This document shows, in pieces, positions 25,141-36,900 of a stretch of DNA of 64,000 nucleotides; within the stretch, counting starts at the first letter, position 1; every line of letters starts with the position of its first letter. The notes below the pieces were generated by a model that was given only the letters and a program-made list of their open reading frames with translations, had not been told where the DNA came from and ran no database searches. The translations under genes were made by a program, and so were the position numbers. The DNA is from Mytilus galloprovincialis (lineage: Eukaryota > Mollusca > Bivalvia > Mytilida > Mytilidae), in contig NC_134851.1 in assembly GCF_965363235.1 (NCBI RefSeq), positions 50,472,833 to 50,536,832 on the forward strand. Direction: 5' to 3'.

Positions 25141-26125
25141 ATATATATATCTAATACAAATCGGATTTTTGTATAATGGATACCAGAGGTTTGAAATTGT
25201 AATAAAGAAATATGTGTCAAATTTGATCACCTTTTATTTTTTTCTATTCTTTACAGTTTAATAATAATTAAGACCTTGGAACTAATTTGAAACTTGTCAA
25301 TGGATTTCCGGGGACACAATGCGTGTCAAATATGTTTTGCACCGAAAGGCAGGACATTTGTTTAACTTTAATTCATCGGAAAATTGACTTTGAACGTACA
25401 GTAAGAATGTGGACGTCACATCGGATGTCTTGTTTAGATATACTGCGGCACGGTCTCTACAAGAACTGTTATCTGAGATCAATTTAAGCTGTTAACTGTT
25501 TGGAACCCACTTTGTTAACTGTTATCAGCATTTTTGCATTTTTTGTTAACTGTTTTTGCCAAAATCGAGGTGCTGTTAACATGTTAACGGACCCCCTATT
25601 GCCCCCCCCTTTTTAGGTGGTCTGTTGCAAGGATAAATTTTTGGCCCTTTTCAAAATCCCCCTCGTTTCCAATTGACAGTCTAAATTTGCATTCCTTCAT
25701 CCCGAGGAACCTTATTACAAAACATACCTATTGTATATGCAATTGGTAATTTATTTTGTCTCAGCAGGAACGTGCATGAAATAATTTAAACATTTTAAAA
25801 GTCATCTGGGGCCAAACCGAATCGATTTTTTGGGTTGATTTTTGTACCATATCATAAAGTAATAACTAATAGTGTAATGAATAAAATTTGTAATGAAAAA
25901 ATAAAGGTTTAATTTTTTGCTGAAATTTTTGTACCCACGAGCCACCTTAATTATAAACAACCGACAATCAATCAATGTCTAATTTTGAAACAGACACAAC
26001 ATGTAAGTTATCATTTGAAAAAAAAGTCTATTTCAACTTAATACAATGAGAAAACGATTTTGATCATGTACTCAGATATGTGAGTCCATTATAAACCTTC
26101 CGGGAATTATACGGAAATAAAATGC

Positions 26126-26151
26126 CATAAGTTCACATCCGTTTCCCTTAA
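26126..26151 (+). promoter_or_regulatory. Block conserved upstream of both LU genes
   Basis: cataagttcacat followed by ccgtttcc and ttaat lies about 60-90 bases before the ATG here and again at 33904-33930 before the second gene, while surrounding bases differ. A shared promoter or 5' UTR element is a reasonable inference. No TATA box is obvious. Confidence 0.35.
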
Positions 26152-26213
26152 TTGTTTCATGTGAATAGATTGCGGAAAAAAAAACCCATCTTCTATCAAA
26201 ATTATATCTGAGA

Positions 26214-29200
26214 ATGGATATTTTTTCTGTTTTATGTATTTACTGCTTTTTATTTTCAACAACTGCTGTTGGAGTTCAAAGTAAGTTGAGTTTATAAATA
26301 TATTTTTATATATCCATTCGGGATAAAATTAATCATTTTTTTACAATACGGATGTAAATGGAGATTATAGGCATATAATTTCATTGGATTGCATCCATAC
26401 AACATACGGCTTTGTCATATCACTTGAAAGCACGTGAACTATGTTTTTGTCCATGTCGTCTAATTTAAGGTTTAATCTCTAATAAGTCTTGAAGACAATA
26501 GTAAAAAAGGGCAGGCGAAAGATATCAAAAGGGATGTATAGGTAAAAAAAAATTTAAGAAATGAACCGACAATCGAAAAAAGACCAGCAGGCAACAACAG
26601 CATCCAAAACACAACATAAAAAAATAAAATAATGAGCAAAATTAAGCCCACCAAAAAACCCGGAGGTGAGACTCACTACAAATGAGGGGGGATAGGAGGG
26701 GTCCTGATCCCGAAATCCCGGGCTTAAAAACACAAAATCCCGAAATCCCGGGTTTAAAAAAACGAAATCCCGACGTCCCAAAATTCGAAAAAAAGAATTC
26801 CCGGATCCCGAAAGGGTCAATCCCGAAATCCCGAGCTTAAAAACACCTGATCCCGGAGTCCCGATAAAGGTCCTATCCCCCCTCACAAATTCTTGTTGAT
26901 AGTAAACCAACGTTTGTTGGCTACTATAAAACAACGCCATGGTCAACAGCTTACCAGACACCATGTTCCTCATGTTGTTACAAACCCTGTAATAAGTCTA
27001 AGTCGATAAAAGATATCAAGATTATCGATGCGATATTAGGAACATATCCGTTATCATCAGTAAAATGGATTTTCCATAAACATGATAAAGATGCTGTGCA
27101 ATTCCCCATGCCATATTTCACTCTTTTGTTTAAACAATTGATACGGTATTTTTGTATTTTGTCAAAAAAGGTTTATTGTGTGGTCATTGAATAAAAAATC
27201 TATAGTTTGTTTTAACGCTTTTTTTTATAACAGAATCCTTACTAGAAATTATTTTACAAGTTATAAGTGAATTTAAGTCAAATTTTGTACAAACTTAATT
27301 GTAATTTGTACAAACACTTTCTATACAAATTACAATTGGTACAAAGTCAAAATACAAATTATAGTAAATGACTCTCGACAACAAGCTACTAGATAGACTT
27401 TGTATTAGATGCTGAAGATTTTTCATTTTATAACAAGTATTTCCAATTTTCACGAATGAACGGGAAAGGGGATATGGTGTATTAAAGGGTCTATTAGCTT
27501 TCAAATTCATGTTCACCGATTTGACTCAAAATCTCCTTTGATTTATAACTTACTAGCTCGTGTATCCAAATTACAAAAAGTATAAAATAAACAATGAAAA
27601 AAGCATGAACTCGATACTATGTAGGTGGCATCTAATTTACCATCGAGAATAACCCGATATAAACATGCATATGAATATAAACAGATAGGTCAACGTGAAG
27701 TGGGATATTTCTAGGTCTTTTTGATTTTATGTTGTAAGTTTATCATTGCTTTAGGAAGAAACGCACGTACGGTGTATTCAATTATAAGCCTGGTACCTTT
27801 GATAACTATTAGCATGTCGAAATGTCATATTGTATTGTTTATTTGTGTATATCTCTGTCCTGAATGTTCTTGCATTTATTTGTACTGTCATGCAATTTTG
27901 TCATTATAGTGTTATATACAACATTTGTATGGCTGTGCCATGTCAGGAAAATGGCAGTTGTTATCTTATAGTTCGTTCTGTGCGTGTTGTCATTATGTTA
28001 TTGTTCTATTATATGTCATTATGTTATTGTTTTATTATAAATTTAAAAATACTTTGAACGACAAAATTATTTTACTCGCATAGTGGTATTAACCATATGT
28101 GGCTTCTTATTTGATTAGGGATTTCCGTTTTGAATTTCCTCGGAGTTCAGTATTTTTTTTATTTTATTTTTTTGCATTGTTGTTTTGGGTTTTTGTTGTA
28201 CTGCAGTGTTTCTGCTGTTTTGTTGATTTCCTCTTATAGTTGATGTGTTTACCTCAGTTTTAGTTTGTATCCCGGATTTGTTTTCCCCTCAATCGATTTA
28301 TGACTTTCGAACAACGGTATCCTACTGTTGCCTTTATTTACCTGTAAAAGAGTTTTTTTTTGTAGATCGAATCAGTCAACCAAAAGGCTCATCCTTGTTT
28401 CAGTCTCAATGTTGACATTTTTTACCTTTTTAAACATACATAACCCATATCGAACTAAGGGTTTAAATCAGAGCTTTCGTGAATACGGATTCATTGAGGT
28501 CGAATTATTCACTTGCAAGTGAATAATTAAACAGCGATGTTTCTTAGCTTATTTTGATTAAATTGTACGAAATTGACTGCCAAAATCGAACTATAAATTC
28601 ACTATATTACTTTCATTAATGATAGAACAACAAAAATACCCACACATTTTGATTTGTTGATTTGTTGATTGGCTAGTTGATATTGCCTCTTTTACTCGCA
28701 CATTATCTCAAAAAGCAAATAAAACTAGCAGCACTTTCGTTGTGGTGTGTTCTTTATTCCAAAGTCACCATTAGGCCTTTCACACGGAACGCAAACTCAT
28801 ACCTCACTGATTGTTCGAGAAAAGTTCGACAAATGAAGGCACTATATTTCAACGCAAATTGTAAGAGGTCACGAACCTTATCATGGTATTTTTTAACTGA
28901 TATTATAATATTAGAAAAATATCACGTAACCAGATTTAAAACATGAGATACATAGATACTTGTAATATACCTTCGATTGAACCAACGATTTAAGCATATT
29001 TTGAAAGAGCTAATTTTTTTTATAATTGGGTGCAAAAAATGAACAGCCGAAAGACATTTGAAAATCTGACGGAAAAAAATGACTTCCCAAATAGAAAAAA
29101 ATGAACAAATTGCTTTCAAATCGTGATTCTGCGATTTGTTAGTACCATTTTGCTTACAATTCATTAAACAAATCATAAACAAATCAGAATTTTCCCAATT

Positions 29201-31094
29201 CCCTAAAACTGATTTCTCTGTGTTTGCTTTCTATTGTATGACGTGTAAGCAATTTGTTTCTGTTTTTTGTGCGATTTCTTTATGATTCGTTTACTTAGAA
29301 TATCGTATGAAATGATTTGAAAGAGATGTGTTAACTTTGTTAGCTAGATGGTGTGATTTCGTTTTGATTTGTTAACTTTGAATATCATATGAAATAATTT
29401 GAAAATGCTTTGTAAGTTTACGATTTGTTCCTCAATTTATTTTGTTTGGGTTACTACCTTTATACAAGTATTATCAATGGATCAGCTATGTTCCATCTCC
29501 TCATACCATGGATCAGCTATGTTCCATCTCCTCATACCATGGATCAGCTATGTTCCATCTCCTCATACCTCAATCGGGGACAGTTTTTGTTATAATTTTG
29601 TCAACTTTTGACAATATACTGTTAATATCGCCTTTACAAACAAATAAGTTAGGATCCTTCTTGAAAAAGTCATTAGAACTGAGGGCAGGGGACTCTTAAC
29701 AACTTATTTGTTGTTAAAACATTTTGATGCTGTTGTTATTGTGTATGTTTAATATGTATGTTTATTGTGTTAATATATGTTGGTCACAAACTGTAAAGTT
29801 TATATGACAATAAAATATTTGATTTGATTTGTTATGGACAGGATCAGAGCCTAACACAACATGTGTTTTATATAACTATTATATTAAAATGTTATATTAA
29901 AATGTTAATATAATTTTTATGTAGGTATCAAATGTTACGAATGTAGCTCTCAAATCAATCCATCTTCATGTGGGAAAGACTTCAAACTTAAATCGTCGGA
30001 TACCAATTATATAATAGACAAGTGTGACAGATGTCTCTATAGGATAACAAGAAATGAACGTAATGTAACAGGTTAGTAATCACAAATCAGTGTAACAGAC
30101 GTTTCAGTAAGTTGAAAAGAATCTACAATAATAAAACAGGTTAGTAAATAGGACAAGTAGCTGAATGCCACCCTCAGACATTATTTTGTGTCAAATATAA
30201 GGCATATTCTAATGCAATTTGTTTGTAACGATAATTTTCATTGGACGTTGACAATTATTTTTAAGGGGTAAATTCCACGTACGTTCTATCAGTCCGCAAC
30301 TAGAAAAGCCACCATTTTGAATTCAGTTTTTTTTTTTTGGTATGTATAATTAAAAATAAACATGAAAGTCACTCAAAATGTTTTTTTGTCAACATTGAAA
30401 CCTTTCAGTTTGAAGCGTACAAAAGGTAAAAATACGTCTAGAGATTTATTTTTGACATCATGAGTATAGTACAAATGACGTCACATTGTTTAGTTGCTAA
30501 AAACAATGCACAATTTTAAGGACTTGTTCATTTATGTCATTTAACGCAAAAATATTTGTTAAATGGTATTTATTTTTATATGCTACATTAGAATAGAGAT
30601 AACTGTATTGTATTTTAAGTTTGTTCTTCTTAAAACTTGATTTTACTGTCGCAAGTATCCACTTACCTAGCTCCTCTACGCGTCGCTAATTTATTTTACT
30701 GTCAAATGTAACATTTAGTGGCAAATATACGATAATATTGCGTCAAATTTCAAAAGGTGTTGTATGGTATGAGTGAACGACTGCAATATCTTGCTATAAC
30801 ACTAATATGAAATAGTAGACATACAAATATTGCTCTAAAGATTGAATATTCTCCTATCATTTTAATTTAAAAAAAAATCATATTTCAGAGTATTCAAGAG
30901 AGTGTTCTGCGGCTGATGTTGATGGCTGTATTACAACATCACCACAAGAGGAACAATGCTTCTGCCAAACAGATCTTTGCAACAGATGGTCTCCCTTGAC
31001 TGCACCTGCTGATCTTTATAACAAATCGTCTTCCATGACTGCTGCTATTGCAACAGTTATTATAAATACATTGTTATTTTCTACTTTTAAATAA
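26214..31094 (+). CDS. Small GPI-anchored LU (Ly6/quiver-like) protein 1
   Basis: Three exons: 26214-26280, 29925-30071, 30889-31094. All borders are GT/AG, and the phase agrees at both junctions (split codons A|GT and G|AG). The product is 139 residues: a hydrophobic signal peptide of about 22 residues, then IKCYECSS, ten cysteines, and the closing CFCQTDLCN typical of the LU/three-finger fold. An NVT glycosylation site lies at the end of exon 2, and a hydrophobic tail ending TLLFSTFK suggests GPI attachment. Spacing recalls quiver/sleepless-type members, which in insects modulate ion channels; a role here is not shown. Compared with gene 2, exon 3 has 13 extra residues after DLCN. AATAAA at 31090-31095 overlaps the stop. 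Intron 2 begins with one extra copy of the exon-2 end plus donor. Confidence 0.9.
26500..26890 (-). repeat. Two repeat fragments in LU gene 1 intron 1
   Basis: 26500-26670 is a diverged relative of the 4551-4790 repeat. 26690-26890 is the inverted 'cccgaaatcccggg' array described at 20670-20845. Neither is coding. Confidence 0.55.
27250..27365. repeat. 'acaaattacaatt' palindrome cluster
   Basis: Copies of 'tgtacaaacttaattgtaat' and 'tacaaattacaattggtaca' in both orientations, related to the 22190-22350 cluster. Confidence 0.5.
27629..28338 (+). mobile_element. Interspersed element in LU gene 1 intron 1
   Basis: Begins 'catctaatttaccatcgaga' and ends in 'gttgccttta'. It contains 'ctggtacctttgataacta', 'ggctgtgccatgtcagg', 'ctcggagttcagta' and 'acccggatttg'-type blocks. 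The copy at 35339-36080 has the same start and end and differs at only a few percent of sites. Partial relatives are at 31140-31330, 32290-32470 and 35220-35335. ORFs inside it are chance. Confidence 0.75.
28340..29470. other. Intron 1 sequence without features
   Basis: Within LU gene 1 intron 1. AT-rich, no exon, and no repeat family I recognise. Confidence 0.4.
29477..29570. repeat. 31-bp minisatellite, 3 copies
   Basis: atggatcagctatgttccat followed by ctcctcatacc is repeated three times almost without change, in LU gene 1 intron 1. Confidence 0.9.
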
Positions 31095-31139
31095 AATATA
31101 ATATCACATTCAATCAGAAACATATATGTCTATGTTGAT

Positions 31140-31330
31140 TGTATCATTTTCTTGTTTGTTTTTTTTTGTTCACATCAGTGTTTCTGTTGTTTCGCTGTTT
31201 TCCTCTCATAGTTGTTGTGTTTTCCTCGGGTTTAGTTTGTAACCCGGATTTGATTTCTCTCAATCGTTTAATGACTTTCAAACAGCGGTATACTCCTGTT
31301 GCCTTTATTTGGTATTTATCTTTATATTAT
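31140..31330 (+). repeat. 3' fragment of the 27629-28338 element family
   Basis: Has 'tgtttctgttgtttcgctgt', 'gtaacccggatttgatttct' and 'cagcggtatactcctgttgc'. A similar fragment is at 32290-32470. Confidence 0.7.
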
Positions 31331-31594
31331 AGGTAATCTTGTCGTATGATGAGTTGTGTTGAGATTATGTGATGCTTGAGTATACAAACAAATGCAGCGA
31401 AATTACATACATGTTTTAAGGATTTCATTATTTTGATTAGCAGACAAAAATGAAATCGTCCTTTATAATGATATTCCACGTCTCAAGGCAACACTGTATC
31501 CAAGATATGCTCTCCATGGCAATTCATTTAATAATGGGAAGAAATTGTAAGATAAAACATATGAACATTTTAATTACGTCATCATTTCCTGCTT

Positions 31595-31875
31595 TTAAGG
31601 TGGTACCTAACACTACAGGGAGAAAACTCTGTAAAATCAGCTAAACGTTTTAATTACGTTGTGTTGTAAAGGGAATATTAAGCTTCTCAATCATCAAAAT
31701 AAGTGTTTGTCAAACTGCTATATAACCAGTGTAATTTTTCTGATAAAACGGTTGGTTCAAATTTTTTAAAATTTTGATATTTTTGTCATAGGGTCAAAGT
31801 AAATACTTTGCCAAAATTTCAAGAAAATTAAACGAGCCAAATTAATTTTAGTTAAAGTGTTGGGCACCACCTTAA
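31595..31875. mobile_element. TTAA-flanked MITE, copy 3
   Basis: TTAA at 31595-31598 and 31872-31875. Ends ggtggtacctaacact and agtgttgggcaccacc are inverted repeats. It lies in the 3' flank of LU gene 1, in the same orientation as copy 1. Confidence 0.85.
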
Positions 31876-33476
31876 TACTTAAATTTAATTATAAAAAATG
31901 AATAGTTCTTTTTGTAATTTGAAAAGGTTGTATGAGAGTTTATCTAACCATGTCCAGTGATTGCTAGCAACTTTTATTCTGGTGCTTTTAAATGTCACAT
32001 ATATAATTTGGCTTTCCAAACTTTGTCACAAACGTACGCAATGAAAGTTATTACAGTTTAATTAATTGTGCACAGATGAATTAAATCATTACATTTTTCA
32101 CCGATATATGAAAAATAGAGTAGAACTACATTGTACACAGCTAAATATCCCTGGTAGGAGTGATTTTATTTTACTCGCTAGGTTCAGGTACAAAAGTTAT
32201 TAAAACCTAATGTAATTTTACTATTTAATTAAGAAACTTAAAATACAATTCAGATTTAACAACAATTGTATGACTATTGTTATCAAATAGTTCGTTTCTA
32301 TGTATGTTAGCTTTTGTTTTTGGTGCACTTCCGTGTTCCTGTTGTGCCCTTGTTTTTCCCTTATAGTTGACGTGTTTCCCTTTGTTTTTGTTTGTAACCC
32401 AGATTTGATTTCTCTCAATCATTTATGACCTCTGAACAGCGGTATACTTCTGTTGCCTTTATACATATAACACATTTCCACACAATCAAAATGATATTTA
32501 GTACTTTACATATTCCATTTTTTATATAAAAATGTATCAAAGAAATGTCTGTAAATTTTTACTGATTTTTATATTTGATTCAAATTTATAGCGAATGATT
32601 GAATGCTCTTGTCAAAGATTTTAATAATAACTCTTGGAACTGTGGTAAAACGTGTCCATGAATTTCCAGACATAAAATGCGTCGAAAAACTGGACATCGC
32701 TTAACTTTGATAAATACATTAAGGAAAACGTTTTATGATGCGCTTAATTTATTTGACTTTGAACGTCCAGTCAGAATGTGAATGTTAAATTCGAAACTCA
32801 TGTACAGATAATGTCACGCTCTCTGAAAGTTAAGAACCATTTCAACAAATCTTTGATGGGTCCGTAGTTGATCTGTTACAAGACCAAATGTATGGCCCTA
32901 TCCAATATACCCTATTTTCCATGTAACAGTCTGAATTTCCGGACCTTCTCCAAGCAGGACCCTGATAAAAAAAATCTACATATTGTATGTATTGTTAATC
33001 TGTCTAGACCTCAACATGCATTAATATTTGCCACTAGATTATAAGCAATTGACAATCAATCAAGTTTTTGTCACTCAATTTGTGCTTATTTTTCTTCAAA
33101 ACAATAACACCTTGTACCTCAATTTTTTGTCATTTGAAAGGTCTTTGAAAGGATGTATAAAGTTTGTAAATGACCATTCATTTGATACTCGACAACACCA
33201 TCTTCTAGAAAGTTTGATTTTTACACTTAATAACCTCACCCAACTCATAGGAACTTTATATTTGAAATGTACACATTGTGACTTTTCATTTGATATACGA
33301 CAACCTTACCTAAAAAGACATTATTTTTTAACCACCCAACCCATTTTTGGGGTATGAAATTTGAAATTTGAAATGTACACTTTATGAACTTTTATTTGAT
33401 ATGCAAAAACCTAACCATCCTAGAAGTGTTTACTTTTTTCCACTAATTGATCCCACCCTTCTTACTAAGAGGAAAA

Positions 33477-33505
33477 GTGTGTGTGTGTGTGGGGGGGGGG
33501 GGGGG
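33477..33505. repeat. (GT)n/(G)n microsatellite
   Basis: A run of gt dinucleotides passes directly into about 15 G. Confidence 0.9.
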
Positions 33506-33979
33506 AGAAAAGCTCTTACAGACGTTCAATTGATATATCAAATGAATCCATTGAGCAAAGTCCATAAAATTATACAATGTCATTTGTATGAATAAAACTT
33601 ATGAAATTTCTATGCAAAAAATGAAATTTCAAATTGCCTTATTTATTTTTTTCATTTAATGTTTTTGGTTATTAGTCAAAACATATAATCATTTTATCGA
33701 TGTTCCATAACTCCAAAAAAAAAATAGGTGGAGAGCATGTTACAAAAATTTGAAAGAAAATGAAGAAAACAAAGAAAAAAGAAAAACAATAATGTCTTTC
33801 ATCGCGTAAAGGAAAGACCTTTGAAAGATTTAATCCTGTACTTAAGATACTATGATCATCCTGTGAACACGGAAATACAAGCATAGAAGATTGATTCACA
33901 AGTCATAAGTTCACATATCCGTTTCCTTAATGTATAAATATTAATAAACATCTAGTTTGTATGTTGCATATATATTACA

Positions 33980-36900
33980 ATGGATGTTCTTTCTGTTTTA
34001 TGCATTTACTGTTTCTTATTCTTAACAAGTATGGTTGAAGTTGAAAGTAAGTTGAAGCTATAAATATTTAGATATACCCGTTCAAATTCAACTTTACTAT
34101 TTTATAATACGATACTGGTGTTATTGTGGGTATTAGGCACATATTTCATTGTATTGCATACACACAACATATTATTAGTTACACAGTGTGCAATTGTCCT
34201 AATACGAGAATAATAAATAATAAATAAGGGAGATAATTCCAATTGACGTGATAAAAAATTGTACTGAAATTTATTAGGACAATATCAGCCAATCAAATTA
34301 CGAGAAATTACTCTAAATCAGGATAAATGGCTTTATATGTTCAAACTATCGGACTGTCGTGTTGCTTACATATGTACACATCTGGTGATAAGTCTAATTC
34401 GATAGTTCACATTCGAGGGAAAGAGGGTATGCAGGATTGAACTGTTATCTAATACGACGATGGGAACATATCGTCATTGGGAAAGCTATTCTAAAAACGA
34501 TAACCAACTAGTGATGACAGCAAGACACACAACCTTATGGTAGAGAGAAAACAGTTAATCAGACAATCAATGCAATGGACAACATAAAACAGCCGACGAG
34601 ACAAACAACGTCATTGTCTAAAGAAAACAGCCGACCAGACATAGCATACAGTTCACCATATACGCTGAAACTAGATTACCTTAGCTGTATTTGGCAACAC
34701 TTTTAGGAATTTTGATCTCAATGCTCTTCAACTTTGTACTTTATTTGGCTTTTTTTTAAAAACTTTTTTGGATTTGAGCGTCACTGATGAGTCTTTTGTA
34801 GACGAAACTCGCGTCTGGCGTATATATAAAATTTAGTCCTGGTATCTATGATGAGTTTATTTATTCACAGATTTTTTTCTCACAATTCCAACCTTCATTT
34901 ACTAGTATGATCATTTATAATAAAATATGTGATAAGGCACAAACCATAGCATGTTATACTACTGACACGGAAAGATGTTTTTTGAAATTATGTTTCATGT
35001 TTGAATCAGAATTCTTCGGATAAGTCTTCGAGACGTTCAACGCTATTTCAAACTAATTACAAATGTATATTTTCGACACCTTTCATATTCCTGATGTAAA
35101 TTTATATATTTATTTACTTATTTTTTTTTTTTTTAAATTTAGAGCTTTGGGGATGGGTCCAGATGAAAGTATCCCTTCAGAATAGCACTCAGTTTAGATT
35201 TTCAAAGGAGAATGGAAATTTACAGTGAATGTTTTTTTAATGCTGTGTATCTGTTATGTGGTAGTTTTCCTCTTATATTTGATGCGTTTCCCTCAGTTTA
35301 AATTTGTAACCCGGATTTGTTTTTTTTTTCTCTCTTGACATCTAATTTACCATCGAGAATAACCCGATATAAACATGCATATGAATATAAACAGATAGCG
35401 TCAACGTGAAGTGGGATATTTCTAGATCTTTTTGATTTTATATTGTAAGTTTATCATTGCTTTTGGAAGAAACGCACGTACGGTGTATTAAATTATAAGC
35501 CTAGTACCTTTGATAACTATTAGCATGTCGAAATGTCATATTGTATTGTTTATTTGTGTATATCTCTGTCCTGAATGTTCTTGCATTTATTTGTGCTGTA
35601 GTCCTGCATGCAATTTTGTCATTATAGTGTTATATACAACATTTGCATGGCTGTGCCATGTCAGGAAAAGTGCAGTTGTTATCTTATAGTTCGTTTCTGT
35701 GTGTGTTGCCATTATGTTATTGTTCTATTATATGTCATTATGTTATTGTTCTATTATATGTCATTATGTTATTGTTTTATTGTAAATTTAAAAATACTTT
35801 GAACGACAAAATTATTTTACTCGCATAGTGGTATTAACCATATGTGGCTTCTTATTTGATTAGGGATTTCCGTTTTGAATTTCCTCGGAGTTCAGTATTT
35901 TTTTTATTTTATTTTTTGCATTGTTGTGTTGGGTTTTTGTTGTACTGCAGTGTTTCTGCTGTTTTGTTGTTTTCCTCTTATAGTTGATGTGTTTACCTCA
36001 GTTTTAGTTTGCATCCCGGATTTGTTTTCTCCTCTATCGATTCATGAATTTCGAACAGCGGTATACTACTGTTGCCTTTATCTATACAATTGTTACTTAC
36101 TTACTTAACCACCATAAAGAGAAGAATATTTATTCGCATATTATTCTTGACCAATTTTCATCACAAACATATATATAAAATAATTCTATGTAGGTATCAG
36201 ATGCTACGAATGTACTTCTCAATTTACATCTTCCTGTGGAAAGGACTTCAAACTTAAATCGTCAGACACAAATTATATCACGACGGACCAGTGTAACAGA
36301 TGCCTGAAAAGGATAACAATTCAACCTAATATAACAGGTTAGTAATCACATATCTGTGTAACAGATGCCTTAATAAGATAATAAGATTCATAACTAGTAT
36401 AGCAGGTTAGTAATCACATATCTGTGTAACAGATGTATATATAGGATGACAAGAAGACAAACTAATATACTTAACAGGTTTGTAATCACAGATCAGTGTA
36501 ACAGATGCATCAAAAGGATAACAATTCAACATAATATAACAGGTTAGTAATCACATATCTGTGTTACAGATACCTGAATAAAATAACATTTCAACCTAAT
36601 ATAACAGGTTAGTAATCACATATCTGTTTAACAGATGTCTGAATAAGATAACAATTCAACCTAATATAACAGGTTAGTAATCACATATCTGTGTAACAGA
36701 TGTCTGAATAAGATAACAATTCAACCTAATATAACAGGTTAGTAATCACAGATCAGTGTAACAGATGCCTGAAAAGGATAACAATTCAACCTAATATAAT
36801 AGGTTAGTAGTCACATATCAGTGTAAATAAACTCATCATAGATACCAGGACTTAATTTTGTATATACGCCAGAGACGCGTTTCATCTACAAAAGACTCAT

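Noticed and set aside
26554-26973. 139-codon minus-strand frame
   Set aside because: Produced by the 'cccgaaatcccggg' array and an adjacent repeat fragment.
27740-27800. Hammerhead-like tail gaagaaacgcacgtac
   Set aside because: No CTGATGA core upstream; only the 3' part of the related repeat is present.
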